DNA from: DASYPQ01 sp036006425
Lineage (GTDB): Bacteria; Planctomycetota; UBA1135; GCA-002686595
NCBI GenBank assembly: GCA_036006425.1
Contig: DASYPQ010000021.1
Coordinates: 124,001 to 188,000, forward strand
DNA length: 64,000 nucleotides
Direction: 5' to 3'
Shown here: positions 1-8,588 of the stretch, piece by piece
Numbering within the stretch: the stretch's first letter is position 1
Layout of the letters: each line of letters opens with the position of its first letter
Notes under the pieces: model-generated
Database searches by the model: none
The model's input: the letters and a program-made list of their open reading frames with translations, nothing else
Told to the model about the DNA's origin: nothing
Made by a program: the position numbers and the translations under genes

Positions 1-513
1 GTCCAGAAGGAGATGGGCGGCCTGGACATCCTCGTGAACAATGCCGGGATCACGCGCGACCAGCTCCTCCTCCGCATGAGCGAGGAGGACTTCGACCGCG
101 TGCTCGCCGTGAACCTCAAAGGCACCTGGAACTTCCTGAAGGCCGCCGCGCGGCCGCTGATGAAATCCGGCGGCCGCATCGTCAACATCGCGTCGGTCGT
201 CGGCATCACCGGCAACGCCGGCCAGGCGAACTACGCCGCGAGCAAGGCCGGGATCCTGGGACTCACGCGCTCGCTCGCGAAGGAGCTCGCCGGCCGCAGC
301 GTCACCGTGAACGCGATCGCCCCCGGGTTCATCGCGACCGACATGACGGCTGGCCTCGACGAGAAGGCCGCGACCGAGGTCAAGTCGAACATCCCGCTCG
401 GAAGGATCGGAGCGCCGGAGGAGATCGCCGCCGCGGTCGACTTCCTGGTCGGCCCGGGCGGAGCCTACGTCACCGGACAGACGCTCGTCGTCGACGGGGG
501 ACTCTCGCTGTGA
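1..513 (+). CDS. fabG: 3-oxoacyl-ACP reductase (5' end cut by the window)
   Basis: NADPH-dependent reductase of the fatty-acid elongation cycle, converting 3-oxoacyl-ACP to 3-hydroxyacyl-ACP in the cytoplasm. The reading frame is open from base 1, so the N-terminal Rossmann glycine motif lies outside the window. What remains shows the short-chain dehydrogenase signatures: NNAG near the start, the catalytic Ser in the NIAS segment, and the Tyr-x-x-x-Lys pair (Tyr codon 232-234, Lys codon 244-246). The C-terminus VTGQTLVVDGGLSL is typical of FabG. It is followed 73 bases later by acpP and then fabF, the common fabG-acpP-fabF order, which makes FabG far more likely than another SDR. Confidence 0.93.
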   Translation, partial: VQKEMGGLDILVNNAGITRDQLLLRMSEEDFDRVLAVNLKGTWNFLKAAARPLMKSGGRIVNIASVVGITGNAGQANYAASKAGILGLTRSLAKELAGRSVTVNAIAPGFIATDMTAGLDEKAATEVKSNIPLGRIGAPEEIAAAVDFLVGPGGAYVTGQTLVVDGGLSL

Positions 514-586
514 GCCTCGAGCTTCCGCACGATACCGGCTCCCGCCGGACTTCCCGCCCCCAACCCCACCCACAGAGGACCGTTTC

Positions 587-826
587 ATGACCAAGCCCTC
601 GGTCGAAGAGCGCGTGATCAAGATCGTGAGCGACAACCTCGGCCAGCCCGCCGAGAAGATCAAGCGCGAGACGTCGTTCGTGAACGACCTCGGCGCCGAC
701 TCGCTCGACGTCGTCGAGCTCGTCATGGAGTTCGAGGACCAGTTCGAGATCTCGATCCCCGACGAGGACGCCTCGAAGATCGCGACGGTCGGCAACGCGA
801 TCGACTACATCGCGAGCAAGGCCTGA
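587..826 (+). CDS. acpP: Acyl carrier protein
   Basis: A 79-residue acidic carrier protein that holds growing acyl chains on a phosphopantetheine arm. The attachment serine is Ser39 in the GADSLDVVEL motif. Length and the helix II sequence match housekeeping AcpP. A Shine-Dalgarno-like AGAGGA lies about 8 bases before the ATG. The gene sits between fabG and fabF in the same orientation, so it is almost certainly the fatty-acid synthase carrier and not a secondary-metabolite carrier. Confidence 0.97.
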   Translation: MTKPSVEERVIKIVSDNLGQPAEKIKRETSFVNDLGADSLDVVELVMEFEDQFEISIPDEDASKIATVGNAIDYIASKA

Positions 827-873
827 CGGCGCGCGGCGCGGCCTCCGTGCCCGCGTCGTCGTCCGGATCCTCC

Positions 874-2115
874 ATGCGTCGAGTCGTCATCACCGGCCTC
901 GGCACGATCAATCCGCTCGGGTTGGACGTCGAGACTTCGTTCGCCCGCATGCTGCGCGGCGAGAACGCGGTCGCGCCGATTACGCGCTTCGACACGTCGG
1001 ACCAGGCGGTCAAGATCGCCGCGTGCGTCGAGTGGGATCCGCTGAAGTTCTTCGCGGCGCCCGATCTCCGCAAGCTCGACCCGTTCACGATGTGGGCGCT
1101 CGTCGGGACGGACGAGGCGTTCCGCGACGCCGGCCTCGAGCCGACGAAGGAGAGCGAGGAGGCGCGCGAGCGCTACGGCTGCATCCTCGGCACCGGGATC
1201 GGCGGGATCACCGGGATCGAGGAGCAGCACCAGACGATGCTCGAGAAGGGTCCGCGCCGCGTCAGCCCGCACTTCGTGCCGCGGATCATGGCGAACGCCG
1301 TCAGCGGCCAGGTCGCGATCCGGAACGGGCTCCTCGGCACGTGCTTCACGACCTCGAGCGCGTGCGCGTCGGCCGGCCATGCGATCGGCATGGCGTGGCG
1401 CGCGATCCAGCTCGGCGACGCGGACCTCGTCGTCACCGGGGGCTCCGAATCGGCGACGACGCCCTTGTCCCTCGCGGGCTTCGCGTCCGCGAAGGCGCTG
1501 TCGACGCGCAACGACGACCCGGGGGCGGCGTCGCGCCCGTTCGACAAGGACCGCGACGGCTTCGTGATGGGGGAGGGCTGCGGGATCCTCGTCCTCGAGG
1601 AGCTCGAACGCGCCCGGAAGCGCGGCGCGCGCATCTACGCGGAGCTCAAGGGCTTCGGGTCGACCGACGACGCCTACCACATCACCGCCCCGCGCGAGGA
1701 CGGGAAGGGGCCGGCGCGCGCGCTCGCCGAGGCCCTGCGCCACGCCAAGATCGCGCCGGAAGATGTCGACTACGTCAACGCGCACGGAACGAGCACGCCG
1801 TACAACGACGCGATCGAGACGCGCGCGATCAAGACCGTCTTCAAGGACCACGCGAGGAAGCTGGCCGTGTCCTCGACGAAGTCGATGATCGGCCACCTGC
1901 TCGGCGCCTCCGCCGCGGTCGAGCTCGTCGTCACCGCGCTGTCGGTCTACCGCGGCCAGGTCCATCCGACGCGGAACTACACGACGCCGGATCCGGACTG
2001 TGATCTCGACTACGTCCCGGGCGCCGCGCGCGAGATGCGCGTCCGGAACGCGCTCTCCAATTCACTCGGCTTCGGCGGCCACAACGTTTCCATCTGCGTC
2101 GGCCAGGTCGGCTGA
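874..2115 (+). CDS. fabF: 3-oxoacyl-ACP synthase II
   Basis: Condensing enzyme that extends acyl-ACP with malonyl-ACP. The nucleophile lies in the TSSACAS motif (about Cys164), with the two histidines in NAHGTSTPYND and the IGHLLGASA motif and a C-terminal SNSLGFGGHN segment. This is the complete Cys-His-His set of a KAS II enzyme. The ATG at 874 is chosen because the protein then begins MRRVVITGLG, as FabF normally does, giving about 413 residues. An in-frame GTG at 847 would add nine residues with no family counterpart. It is the third gene of the fab operon. Confidence 0.96.
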   Translation: MRRVVITGLGTINPLGLDVETSFARMLRGENAVAPITRFDTSDQAVKIAACVEWDPLKFFAAPDLRKLDPFTMWALVGTDEAFRDAGLEPTKESEEARERYGCILGTGIGGITGIEEQHQTMLEKGPRRVSPHFVPRIMANAVSGQVAIRNGLLGTCFTTSSACASAGHAIGMAWRAIQLGDADLVVTGGSESATTPLSLAGFASAKALSTRNDDPGAASRPFDKDRDGFVMGEGCGILVLEELERARKRGARIYAELKGFGSTDDAYHITAPREDGKGPARALAEALRHAKIAPEDVDYVNAHGTSTPYNDAIETRAIKTVFKDHARKLAVSSTKSMIGHLLGASAAVELVVTALSVYRGQVHPTRNYTTPDPDCDLDYVPGAAREMRVRNALSNSLGFGGHNVSICVGQVG

Positions 2116-2160
2116 GCCCCTCCACACCGCTCGAGAACCCAACATCCGAGGAGTCCCCCC

Positions 2161-2505
2161 GTGCACCAGAAGTTCAAGGAGCTGCTCCACCAGTACAAGC
2201 TGGAGGTCTTCCACACCGAACACGACAAGCGGAGCGTGCAGGAGATCACGACGGAGTGCCTGCACCTGACCGAGGACGTGCTCAAGCAGAAAGTGCACTT
2301 CCGCTTCCACGAGCTGCCGGACAAGAGCCGCGCGGAAGTGGTCAACCTGATCAACGACTACGTGCGCGAGGCCGTGCTTCCGCCCGTCGTCGAGAAGCTC
2401 GTCATGCGGCAGGTCGTGCTCGAGAAGCGGCTGAACGCGCTCCTGCACTTGACCGAGAAGATCCTCGAGGCCCTCTCCGCGACGCCGGTCGCGGGGAAGA
2501 CCTGA
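2161..2505 (+). CDS. Small conserved-looking protein of unknown function
   Basis: A 114-residue, probably all-helical soluble protein with charged amphipathic helices, no signal peptide and no cysteine pairs. I do not recognise the family. The GTG start is supported by a GAGGAG ribosome site about 8 bases upstream. It follows fabF by 45 bases and precedes the UDP-HexNAc pyrophosphorylase gene by 24 bases on the same strand, so it is probably co-transcribed with envelope lipid and wall-precursor genes. No function is assigned. Confidence 0.75.
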   Translation: MHQKFKELLHQYKLEVFHTEHDKRSVQEITTECLHLTEDVLKQKVHFRFHELPDKSRAEVVNLINDYVREAVLPPVVEKLVMRQVVLEKRLNALLHLTEKILEALSATPVAGKT

Positions 2506-2529
2506 GCTCCCCGAGCACGCGAGGAGCTG

Positions 2530-3903
2530 GTGGACCCGCGGCAAGTCGCGCTGCGAAGCGCCCTGTCCGCGGCGGGCCAAGGCCACCTGAACGACGCGCT
2601 CGACCGCGTCGAGGGCGACGCGCGCACGCGCCTCTCGACGCAGCTCGCGGACCTCGACCTTCCGCTGCTCGCGGAGATGCGGCGCTGCCTCGCGACTCCC
2701 GCGCAGGCTCCGCAGAAGGCCGATTTCGCGCCGCCCGAGATCTTCCCCGCGAAGTCCGAGGCCGTCCGGCGCGGGGAGGAGGAGCTCCGCGCGGGGCACG
2801 TCGCGTGGCTCCTCGTCGCGGGCGGCCAGGCTTCGCGCCTCGGTCTCGAGGCCCCGAAGGGGACGTTCCCGGTCGGCCCGGTCACCGACCGGAGCCTGTA
2901 CGAGATCTTCGCGCGCAAGCTGCGCGGTGCCTCCGCGCGCTACGGGGCCGCGATCCCCTGGTACGTCATGACGTCGCAGGCGAACGACGCCGCGACGCGG
3001 GAGTTCTTCGAGCGCCACGCGCACTTCGGGCTCGACCCGGCCGACGTCACCTTCTTCACGCAGGGCATGCTCCCGGCGCTCGATCCCGAAGGCCGGATCC
3101 TGCTCGCGGCGCCCGACCAGGTCTTCCTCGCTCCGAACGGCCACGGCGGGGTGCTCTCCGCGCTCGCGGAGTCCGGTGCGCTCGCGGACGCGAGGCGCCG
3201 CGGGATCCGCACGTTCTCGTACTTCCAGGTCGACAATCCGCTCGCGCGCCCCGCGGATCCGCTCTTCCTCGGCCTGCACGCGCTCGAGCGGGCGCAGATG
3301 TCGAGCAAGGTCGTCCAGAAGCGCGATGCGGCCGAGAAGGTCGGGGTCCTCGGCCGCGTCGGCGGGAAGCTCTCCTGCATCGAGTACTCCGACCTCCCTG
3401 CGGAGCTGCGCGAGGCGCGGCATCCGGCGGGCCATCTCCTGTACGGCGCCGGGAATGTCGCGATGCACGCCCTCGACCTCGCCTTCGTGGAAGAGCTGAC
3501 GCGCGGCGGGCTCGCCTTGCCCTGGCACCTCGCGCGCAAGGAAGTCGCGGCCCTCGACGAGCGGGGCCACACCGTCAAGCGCGCGGGGATCAAGTTCGAG
3601 GCCTTCGTCTTCGACGCGCTCGGGTTCGCCGAGCGCAGCGTGACCCTCGAGGTCGACCGCGCCGTCGAGTTCAGCCCGGTGAAGAACGCGCGCGGGGAGG
3701 ACTCGCCCGCGACCGCCCGCGCGGATCTCTGCCGTCTCTTCGGCTCGTGGGTCGAGGCCGCGGGGCTCCCGCTCCCGCCCGCCGGCGCGGACGGCATCCG
3801 CCCGGTCGAAGTCGACCCGCTGCTCGCCGACGACAAGGAGACATTCCTCGCCAAGGCGCCCCGCGCGCCCCATGTATCGGCGCGCGGCCATCTGTACGCT
3901 TGA
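2530..3903 (+). CDS. UDP-N-acetylhexosamine pyrophosphorylase, eukaryote (UAP1) type
   Basis: Predicted to make UDP-GlcNAc or a related UDP-sugar from UTP and the sugar-1-phosphate. The nucleotide-binding loop is at residues 95-116 (LLVAGGQASRLG, then PKGTFPVGP). Downstream are PWYVMTSQAN, FFTQGMLPALD, PNGHGGVL, GIKFEAFVFDAL and EFSPVKNARG, all in the order found in UAP1/AGX-type enzymes and unlike bacterial GlmU or GalU. Length 457 aa is close to UAP1. The GTG start follows GAGGAG by 3 bases, a short spacing. With ddl and dapB downstream it probably feeds peptidoglycan or another surface glycan. UTP:glucose-1-phosphate activity is a weaker alternative. Confidence 0.88.
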   Translation: MDPRQVALRSALSAAGQGHLNDALDRVEGDARTRLSTQLADLDLPLLAEMRRCLATPAQAPQKADFAPPEIFPAKSEAVRRGEEELRAGHVAWLLVAGGQASRLGLEAPKGTFPVGPVTDRSLYEIFARKLRGASARYGAAIPWYVMTSQANDAATREFFERHAHFGLDPADVTFFTQGMLPALDPEGRILLAAPDQVFLAPNGHGGVLSALAESGALADARRRGIRTFSYFQVDNPLARPADPLFLGLHALERAQMSSKVVQKRDAAEKVGVLGRVGGKLSCIEYSDLPAELREARHPAGHLLYGAGNVAMHALDLAFVEELTRGGLALPWHLARKEVAALDERGHTVKRAGIKFEAFVFDALGFAERSVTLEVDRAVEFSPVKNARGEDSPATARADLCRLFGSWVEAAGLPLPPAGADGIRPVEVDPLLADDKETFLAKAPRAPHVSARGHLYA

Positions 3904-3907
3904 CCGT

Positions 3908-4921
3908 GTGCTGAAGAGCAGGAACCGTTTCCGTGAGGAGGTCGCCGGCGCGACGGTCGCAGTCCTCTCCGGCGGCCGATCGAGCGAGCGCACGATCTCG
4001 CTCGCGACGGGCCTGGCCGTGACCGCGGCGCTCGCGCAGCGGGACGACTCGGGGCCCGCGCGCTGCGTCCCGATCGAGATCGAGGCGAACGGCGCGTGGA
4101 ACGTCGACGGCGAGCGCTGCGCGCCCGCCTCCGCGGTCGCGATGCTCCCCGACTCGACGATCTTCTTCCTCGGTCTCCACGGCGGCGAAGGCGAGAACGG
4201 GGCGGTGCAGGGTTTCCTCGAGACCTGCTCGCGGCGCTACACGGGATCGGGCGTCGGCGCCTCGGCGTTGTGCATGGACAAGCACGCGACGCGCCTCGTC
4301 GTCGCGGACGCGGGTGTCGCGGTCGCTCCCGCAGTGCTCGTCGACGGCGACGCGCGGGCTTTCTCCCCCCTGTCGCGCGACGGCTGGGCGGTCAAGCCGA
4401 ATTGCGGCGGCTCTTCCGTCGCAACCACGATGGTCGAACGCGAGGACGAGCTGCCGGCCGCTATCGCGTGCGCCCTCGCGACGGGTGACCGCGCGCTCGT
4501 CGAGAGCCGGATCCGCGGCATCGAGGCGACGTGCGCCGTTCTCGGCAACGCGCGCGGCGAGATGCGCGCTCTGACGCCGGTGGAGATCGTGCCGCACGCG
4601 GGCAAGTTCTTCGACTGGGAGGAGAAGTACAACGCCGCCGGCGCCGAGGAGCACTGCCCGCCGCGCTCGCTCTCGGCCGCCGCGTGCGCGCGGCTCGCGG
4701 ATCTCGCGCTGCGCGTGCACCGCGCGGCTGGCTGCGACGGATACTCGCGCAGCGACTTCATCGTCCCGGAAAGCGGTGAGCCGGTCTTCCTCGAGGTGAA
4801 CACGCTCCCCGGGCTGACCGCGCGCTCGCTGCTGCCGAAGGCGGCCCAGACGGACGGCCTCTCGTTCCGCGAGCTGTGCCTCGAAATCCTCGTGCTGGCT
4901 GTGGAACGGTGGCCGCGATGA
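3908..4921 (+). CDS. ddl: D-alanine--D-alanine ligase
   Basis: ATP-grasp ligase making the D-Ala-D-Ala dipeptide for peptidoglycan. Visible signatures are the N-terminal SGGRSSERTIS, LHGGEGENGAVQG, YTGSGVGASALCMDK, the nucleotide-binding PNCGGSS and the metal/substrate segment FLEVNTLPGLT near the C-terminus. The GTG at 3908 gives 337 residues and begins just after the stop of the preceding gene. An ATG at 3872 in the same frame would overlap that gene by 32 bases and add a non-conserved extension. The stop overlaps the dapB start (ATGA), so the two are translationally coupled. Confidence 0.93.
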   Translation: MLKSRNRFREEVAGATVAVLSGGRSSERTISLATGLAVTAALAQRDDSGPARCVPIEIEANGAWNVDGERCAPASAVAMLPDSTIFFLGLHGGEGENGAVQGFLETCSRRYTGSGVGASALCMDKHATRLVVADAGVAVAPAVLVDGDARAFSPLSRDGWAVKPNCGGSSVATTMVEREDELPAAIACALATGDRALVESRIRGIEATCAVLGNARGEMRALTPVEIVPHAGKFFDWEEKYNAAGAEEHCPPRSLSAAACARLADLALRVHRAAGCDGYSRSDFIVPESGEPVFLEVNTLPGLTARSLLPKAAQTDGLSFRELCLEILVLAVERWPR

Positions 4922-5613
4922 GCACGCCGGTCGCGATCGTCGGCCCCGACGGCCGGATGGGGAGTTTCGCGTGCCGCGTGCTCGCGGACGCGCCCGGATT
5001 CACGCTCGTCGCGGAAATCCGGCGCGGCGACAACCTTGCCGACGTCCTCCGCAAATCCGGCGCGCGCGTGGCGCTCGACGTGACGCGCGCAGGCCTCGGA
5101 TTCGAGCACGCCGCGGCGATGCTCGCCTCCGGCGTGCGCCCGCTCGTCGGCACGAGCGGCGTCACGCCGGCGGAGAACGCGCACCTCGACGCGATGGCGC
5201 GCGAGCTCGGACTCGGCGGGCTCGTCGTCCCGAACTTCAGCCTGGGGATGTGGCTCCTCCAGCGCGCCGCGGTCGAGGCCGCGCGCCACTACGAGCGGGC
5301 CGAGATCGTCGAGATGCACCACGAGAAGAAGAAGGACGCGCCGTCGGGGACGGCCCTCGACACCGCGGAGCGCATGCGCGCCGCGCGGGAAGACACCGCG
5401 CGCGAGATCCCGATCCACTCGATCCGTCTCCCCGGTCTCTACGCGCACCAGCTCGTGATCCTCGGATCGGCGGGCGAGACGTACACGCTGCGCCACGACA
5501 TGTCGGGCCCGGAGGCGTTCGGCCCGGGGATCCTGCGCGGCCTGCGGTACGTCGCCGGCGCGGTCGGCGTCGGACGCGGCATCGATCTGGCGTTCGGCGC
5601 GGCCGGACGCTAA
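4918..5613 (+). CDS. dapB: 4-hydroxy-tetrahydrodipicolinate reductase
   Basis: NAD(P)H reductase of the diaminopimelate/lysine pathway, supplying meso-DAP for peptidoglycan. The N-terminus has a nucleotide-binding GPDGRMG loop. The substrate signature EMHHEKKKDAPSGTAL (His pair, Lys, and the PSGTA turn) is intact, as are GTSG and VPNFSLGM. At 231 residues it is a little short for the family but complete. The ATG overlaps the ddl stop by 4 bases. A longer in-frame start at 4876 would lie inside ddl and precede the conserved region, so it is rejected. Confidence 0.94.
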   Translation: MSTPVAIVGPDGRMGSFACRVLADAPGFTLVAEIRRGDNLADVLRKSGARVALDVTRAGLGFEHAAAMLASGVRPLVGTSGVTPAENAHLDAMARELGLGGLVVPNFSLGMWLLQRAAVEAARHYERAEIVEMHHEKKKDAPSGTALDTAERMRAAREDTAREIPIHSIRLPGLYAHQLVILGSAGETYTLRHDMSGPEAFGPGILRGLRYVAGAVGVGRGIDLAFGAAGR

Positions 5614-5624
5614 AGGTCGTCCCC

Positions 5625-6032
5625 ATGGGACACGCCACCTTCCAGAACCTCGCGACGGACATGTGCCAGGCCTTCGTGGGCCCCCGCGTGCAGGCGGATC
5701 TCGCGCGCCTCGCGGAGCGGGAGGGCGGCCTCCTGACGATCGATCTCCTGACGGGCGCGTGCACGGTCGACGACGCTCCCGACGCGGCGCTCGCGATCGG
5801 CGGCGAGCTCCAGCGCTGGTTCGAGGGCGAGCTCCAGCGGACGACGCTGCGCATCGAGGACGTCGCACGCGCCGATCTCGCGGTGCGCTTCTCGACGCAC
5901 CCGGAGCCCGTCGAGCAGCGCGAGAGGGGGCAGAAGCCCGGCACGGTCGTCCATTTCGAGTGCTCGAGCCTGATCGAGGCCTTCGGGCGCGAGCACGTCG
6001 CGCGCGAACGCGGCCGGCGCCAGATCGATTGA
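5625..6032 (+). CDS. Hypothetical protein
   Basis: A 135-residue soluble protein that I do not recognise. It has no signal peptide or transmembrane segment. The N-terminal half mixes helices and short strands around LLTIDLLTGACTVDD, and the C-terminus is very basic. It lies 11 bases after dapB on the same strand and converges on the DUF1501 gene one base beyond its stop, so it is probably the last gene of the fab-to-dapB transcription unit. The ATG at 5625 is the first start after the dapB stop. Confidence 0.7.
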   Translation: MGHATFQNLATDMCQAFVGPRVQADLARLAEREGGLLTIDLLTGACTVDDAPDAALAIGGELQRWFEGELQRTTLRIEDVARADLAVRFSTHPEPVEQRERGQKPGTVVHFECSSLIEAFGREHVARERGRRQID

Positions 6033-6033
6033 G

Positions 6034-7125
6034 CTACAGCGGCAGCGGCGCGAGCGCGCGCCCGGGGAAGATCCGGTCGAGATCCGCGGCCGCTCCGTGG
6101 CGCGCGAGCACGGCCGCGAGCGCGTCGCGGTAGTCGTGCACGACCGGCAGGTCGCCCGGGCCGATCAACGAACCCTCCGCGAGCCCCGGCCACGCGCAGT
6201 GCACCCCGCCGTTCGTCCCGCCGCCGAGCACGAGGAACACGCCTCCGCGACCGTGGTCCGTCCCGAGGGAGGCGTTCTCGCCGACGCGGCGTCCGAACTC
6301 GGTCATGACGACGACGCTCGTCGTGGCGAGCAGGGTCCCGAGATCGCGCGCGAACGCCGAGAGGCCGAGCGACAGCGCGCGCAACCGCGGCGCGACGACC
6401 GTGTCCTGCACGAAATGGCTGTCCCACCCGTCGAGATCGACCGTCGCGACGCGCACGCCGAGGCCCGCTTTGACGAGCTGCGCGACGCGCGCGAGCGCGC
6501 GGCCGAATTCCTGCGCGATCGCGCCGTCCGCGGCCGTGGCGTAGCGCGCGCCGTTCTCGACCTCGTAGGGTCGCTGCCCGAGCTCGGCGAGACGCGCGGC
6601 AGCGGCCAGCGCCGAGAGCGCGCTCGCGCCGAGCAGCGCGTCGTCCCGGTAGAGATCGGCCAGGCGCGCGCGCCGCTCCGCGTCGTCCTCGGCCGGCTGC
6701 AGGTCCTCGAGGCTCTCGAACGCCGTCGCGGTCGGCGCGCCGCGCAAGCTCTCGGGCAGCCGCGACGCGAGCGCGAGAGCCGACAAGGGGCCGTTCTCCT
6801 CCGCGGTCCGCAGCCACCGGCCGATCCAGCCGCCTGCGACGCTCGTCCCGCCGTGCTCCATCAGGTCCTGGGCCTCGAAGTGCGAGCGCGTGTCGTCGTC
6901 GCTCCCGCAGGCGTGGACGATCGCGAGCTCGCCCGAGCGGAAGAGCGGAAGGAGCTCCGCGAGCCCCGGGTTCAGCGCGAAGAATCCGTCGAGCGGCAGG
7001 GCGTCCTGCGCGCGGATCGCGAGGCGCGGCCGGGCGCGGTGGTAGTCGTCGTCCCCGACGGGCGGCACGAGCGCGAGGCCGTCGGCCGCGCCGCGCAGGA
7101 AGACGACGACGAGTGTGCGGGACAT
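6034..7125 (-). CDS. DUF1501 family protein
   Basis: A 363-residue member of the DUF1501 family, which resembles the alkaline-phosphatase/sulfatase superfamily and is very common in Planctomycetota beside DUF1800. Visible features are FLRGAADGLALVPP near the N-terminus, HACGSDDDTRSHFEAQDLME, the DGWDSH motif, VVMTEFGRRVGEN and TDHGRGGVFLVLGG, the usual metal-ligand-like positions of the family. It starts 2 bases after the DUF1800 stop and is the last gene of the ECF-sigma operon. Unlike many DUF1501 proteins it has no visible Tat signal; the partner upstream carries one. Biochemical role unknown. Confidence 0.88.
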   Translation of the reverse strand: MSRTLVVVFLRGAADGLALVPPVGDDDYHRARPRLAIRAQDALPLDGFFALNPGLAELLPLFRSGELAIVHACGSDDDTRSHFEAQDLMEHGGTSVAGGWIGRWLRTAEENGPLSALALASRLPESLRGAPTATAFESLEDLQPAEDDAERRARLADLYRDDALLGASALSALAAAARLAELGQRPYEVENGARYATAADGAIAQEFGRALARVAQLVKAGLGVRVATVDLDGWDSHFVQDTVVAPRLRALSLGLSAFARDLGTLLATTSVVVMTEFGRRVGENASLGTDHGRGGVFLVLGGGTNGGVHCAWPGLAEGSLIGPGDLPVVHDYRDALAAVLARHGAAADLDRIFPGRALAPLPL

Positions 7126-7127
7126 CG

Positions 7128-8588
7128 TCAGCAGCGCTGGAAAGAGGGTGAAGCGAGCAACAATCCGACGTCCGGGCGTCCGCCGGCGAGGAAGATCCCG
7201 CGCTCGCGCGCGTCGGGCCGGCGGCCGAGGAGGTGCGCGGCGAGCGCGTCGGCGCCGCCCGTGCGCTCGAGGAGAGCCGCGACGTCGATCCGCGTGCCCG
7301 CGACGTGGCCTCCGGCGAGCGCGAGCGCCGACCTCCACCGCCAGAAGAGAGCTCCTTGCCAGGCAGAGGCCTCCACGGGGTAGCCGTCGGGTGTCGGATA
7401 CTGGAACGGAGCGTGACCCATGCGCGCGAGGTAGCTCGTCAGCGCGGGTCCGGCGTCGGTCGTCGCGTCGGTCGCGCGCAGGATCGAGACGAGGTAGTGG
7501 AACGGCCTCTTGAGCTTCACGCCGCGCGCCGCGCGGAACTCCGGACGCGCGAAGAGCGCCCGCAGCGTCGTTGCGACGTCGCCGCGGCTCGCGCGGAACG
7601 CCGCGGCGACGGCTTCGACCGCCGCGGACGGCGGCTCGTCGGCGACGAAGCGCTTGCAGAGCTTCGCCGCGATGTGTGCCGCGGTCGCCGGATGTCCCGC
7701 GACCGTCTCGAGCAGGATCTCCGCGTCGCGCTCGCGCCCGCCGGCGGGGATCTCGACGCCGAGCACCCGCTTCGGCCCGTCGTCGTGCTCCTCGGCGTGG
7801 AACTCGACGCGCGCCTTGCGGAATCCGTGGCGGTCGCGCACGGTCCATCCGGTGAGGCAGCGCGCCGCGTCCATGACGTCGCGCTGCGTGTAGCCGCCGT
7901 GGACGCCGAGCGTGTGCAGCTCGAGCAGCTCGCGCGCGTAGTTCTCGTTCGGCCGCTCCTCGCTCGAGCGCTTCACGTTCGCGCGCCCGTCGAGGTACCA
8001 GAGCATCGCCGGGCTGAACGCCGAGGCGCGGAGCAGCTGCTGGAAGCGGCCGAGCGCGTGCTTGCGGATCACGTCGCGATCGTCGCCGGTCTTGAGCCAG
8101 GCGCACTCGGCCTTCGAGCTGTCGATGTTGAAGTGGTCGCTCCAGAACTCGACGAGGATCTCGTACAGCTGCCGCTTCGAATAGGTCGCGCGCAAGAGCG
8201 CGGCGGCGGTCAGCTCGCGCAGGAGGACGTCGGGCTTGTACTCGTAGAGCTCGCCGGTCGGCGCGTCGACCGAATCGCAGCGCCGCACCGCGCGCTCGGC
8301 GGGCTCGTCGTCGATCGTGCGCGGGGCGAGCTGCCTCTCGAGCCACGCCGCGGCGGCCGCGTCTGGATCCGGCGCGAGCGCGAGCAGCGCGGCGCGATCG
8401 CCAGGGCGCGGCCCGAAGCTGCAGCGCGCGAGCACGTGCTGGGCGAGATCGATCGTCTCCGCCCCGGGTGCGGCGAACGCGCGTTCCTCGAGCGGCTCTC
8501 CGCGCAGCACGGCGATCCGATCGCAACCCGCCAGCGCCGTGCACGCGCCGCCGGTGGCGAGCAGGAAGCTCCGCCTCGAGAGGCTCAC
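7128..8588 (-). CDS. DUF1800 family protein, Tat-exported lipoprotein
   Basis: A 486-residue DUF1800 protein. The N-terminus has a twin-arginine motif (SRRSFLL, residues 3-9), a hydrophobic stretch and a lipobox ending in Cys (ALAGC), so it should be folded in the cytoplasm, exported by Tat and lipid-anchored. Family signatures include HVLARCSFGPRPGD, FWSDHFNID, NENYARELLELHTLGV, GYTQRDV and the CLTGWTV segment. The GTG start at 8588 is chosen because it places the Tat motif at the N-terminus; its first bases overlap the upstream gene. DUF1800 and DUF1501 usually occur together and probably act on the same envelope substrate, which is not known. Confidence 0.9.
   Translation of the reverse strand: MSLSRRSFLLATGGACTALAGCDRIAVLRGEPLEERAFAAPGAETIDLAQHVLARCSFGPRPGDRAALLALAPDPDAAAAAWLERQLAPRTIDDEPAERAVRRCDSVDAPTGELYEYKPDVLLRELTAAALLRATYSKRQLYEILVEFWSDHFNIDSSKAECAWLKTGDDRDVIRKHALGRFQQLLRASAFSPAMLWYLDGRANVKRSSEERPNENYARELLELHTLGVHGGYTQRDVMDAARCLTGWTVRDRHGFRKARVEFHAEEHDDGPKRVLGVEIPAGGRERDAEILLETVAGHPATAAHIAAKLCKRFVADEPPSAAVEAVAAAFRASRGDVATTLRALFARPEFRAARGVKLKRPFHYLVSILRATDATTDAGPALTSYLARMGHAPFQYPTPDGYPVEASAWQGALFWRWRSALALAGGHVAGTRIDVAALLERTGGADALAAHLLGRRPDARERGIFLAGGRPDVGLLLASPSFQRC

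Noticed and set aside
2256..3914. Alternative-frame plus-strand open frame across the UAP-type gene
   Set aside because: Composition is arginine-rich shadow sequence, while the chosen frame contains all UAP1 motifs and has a ribosome site.
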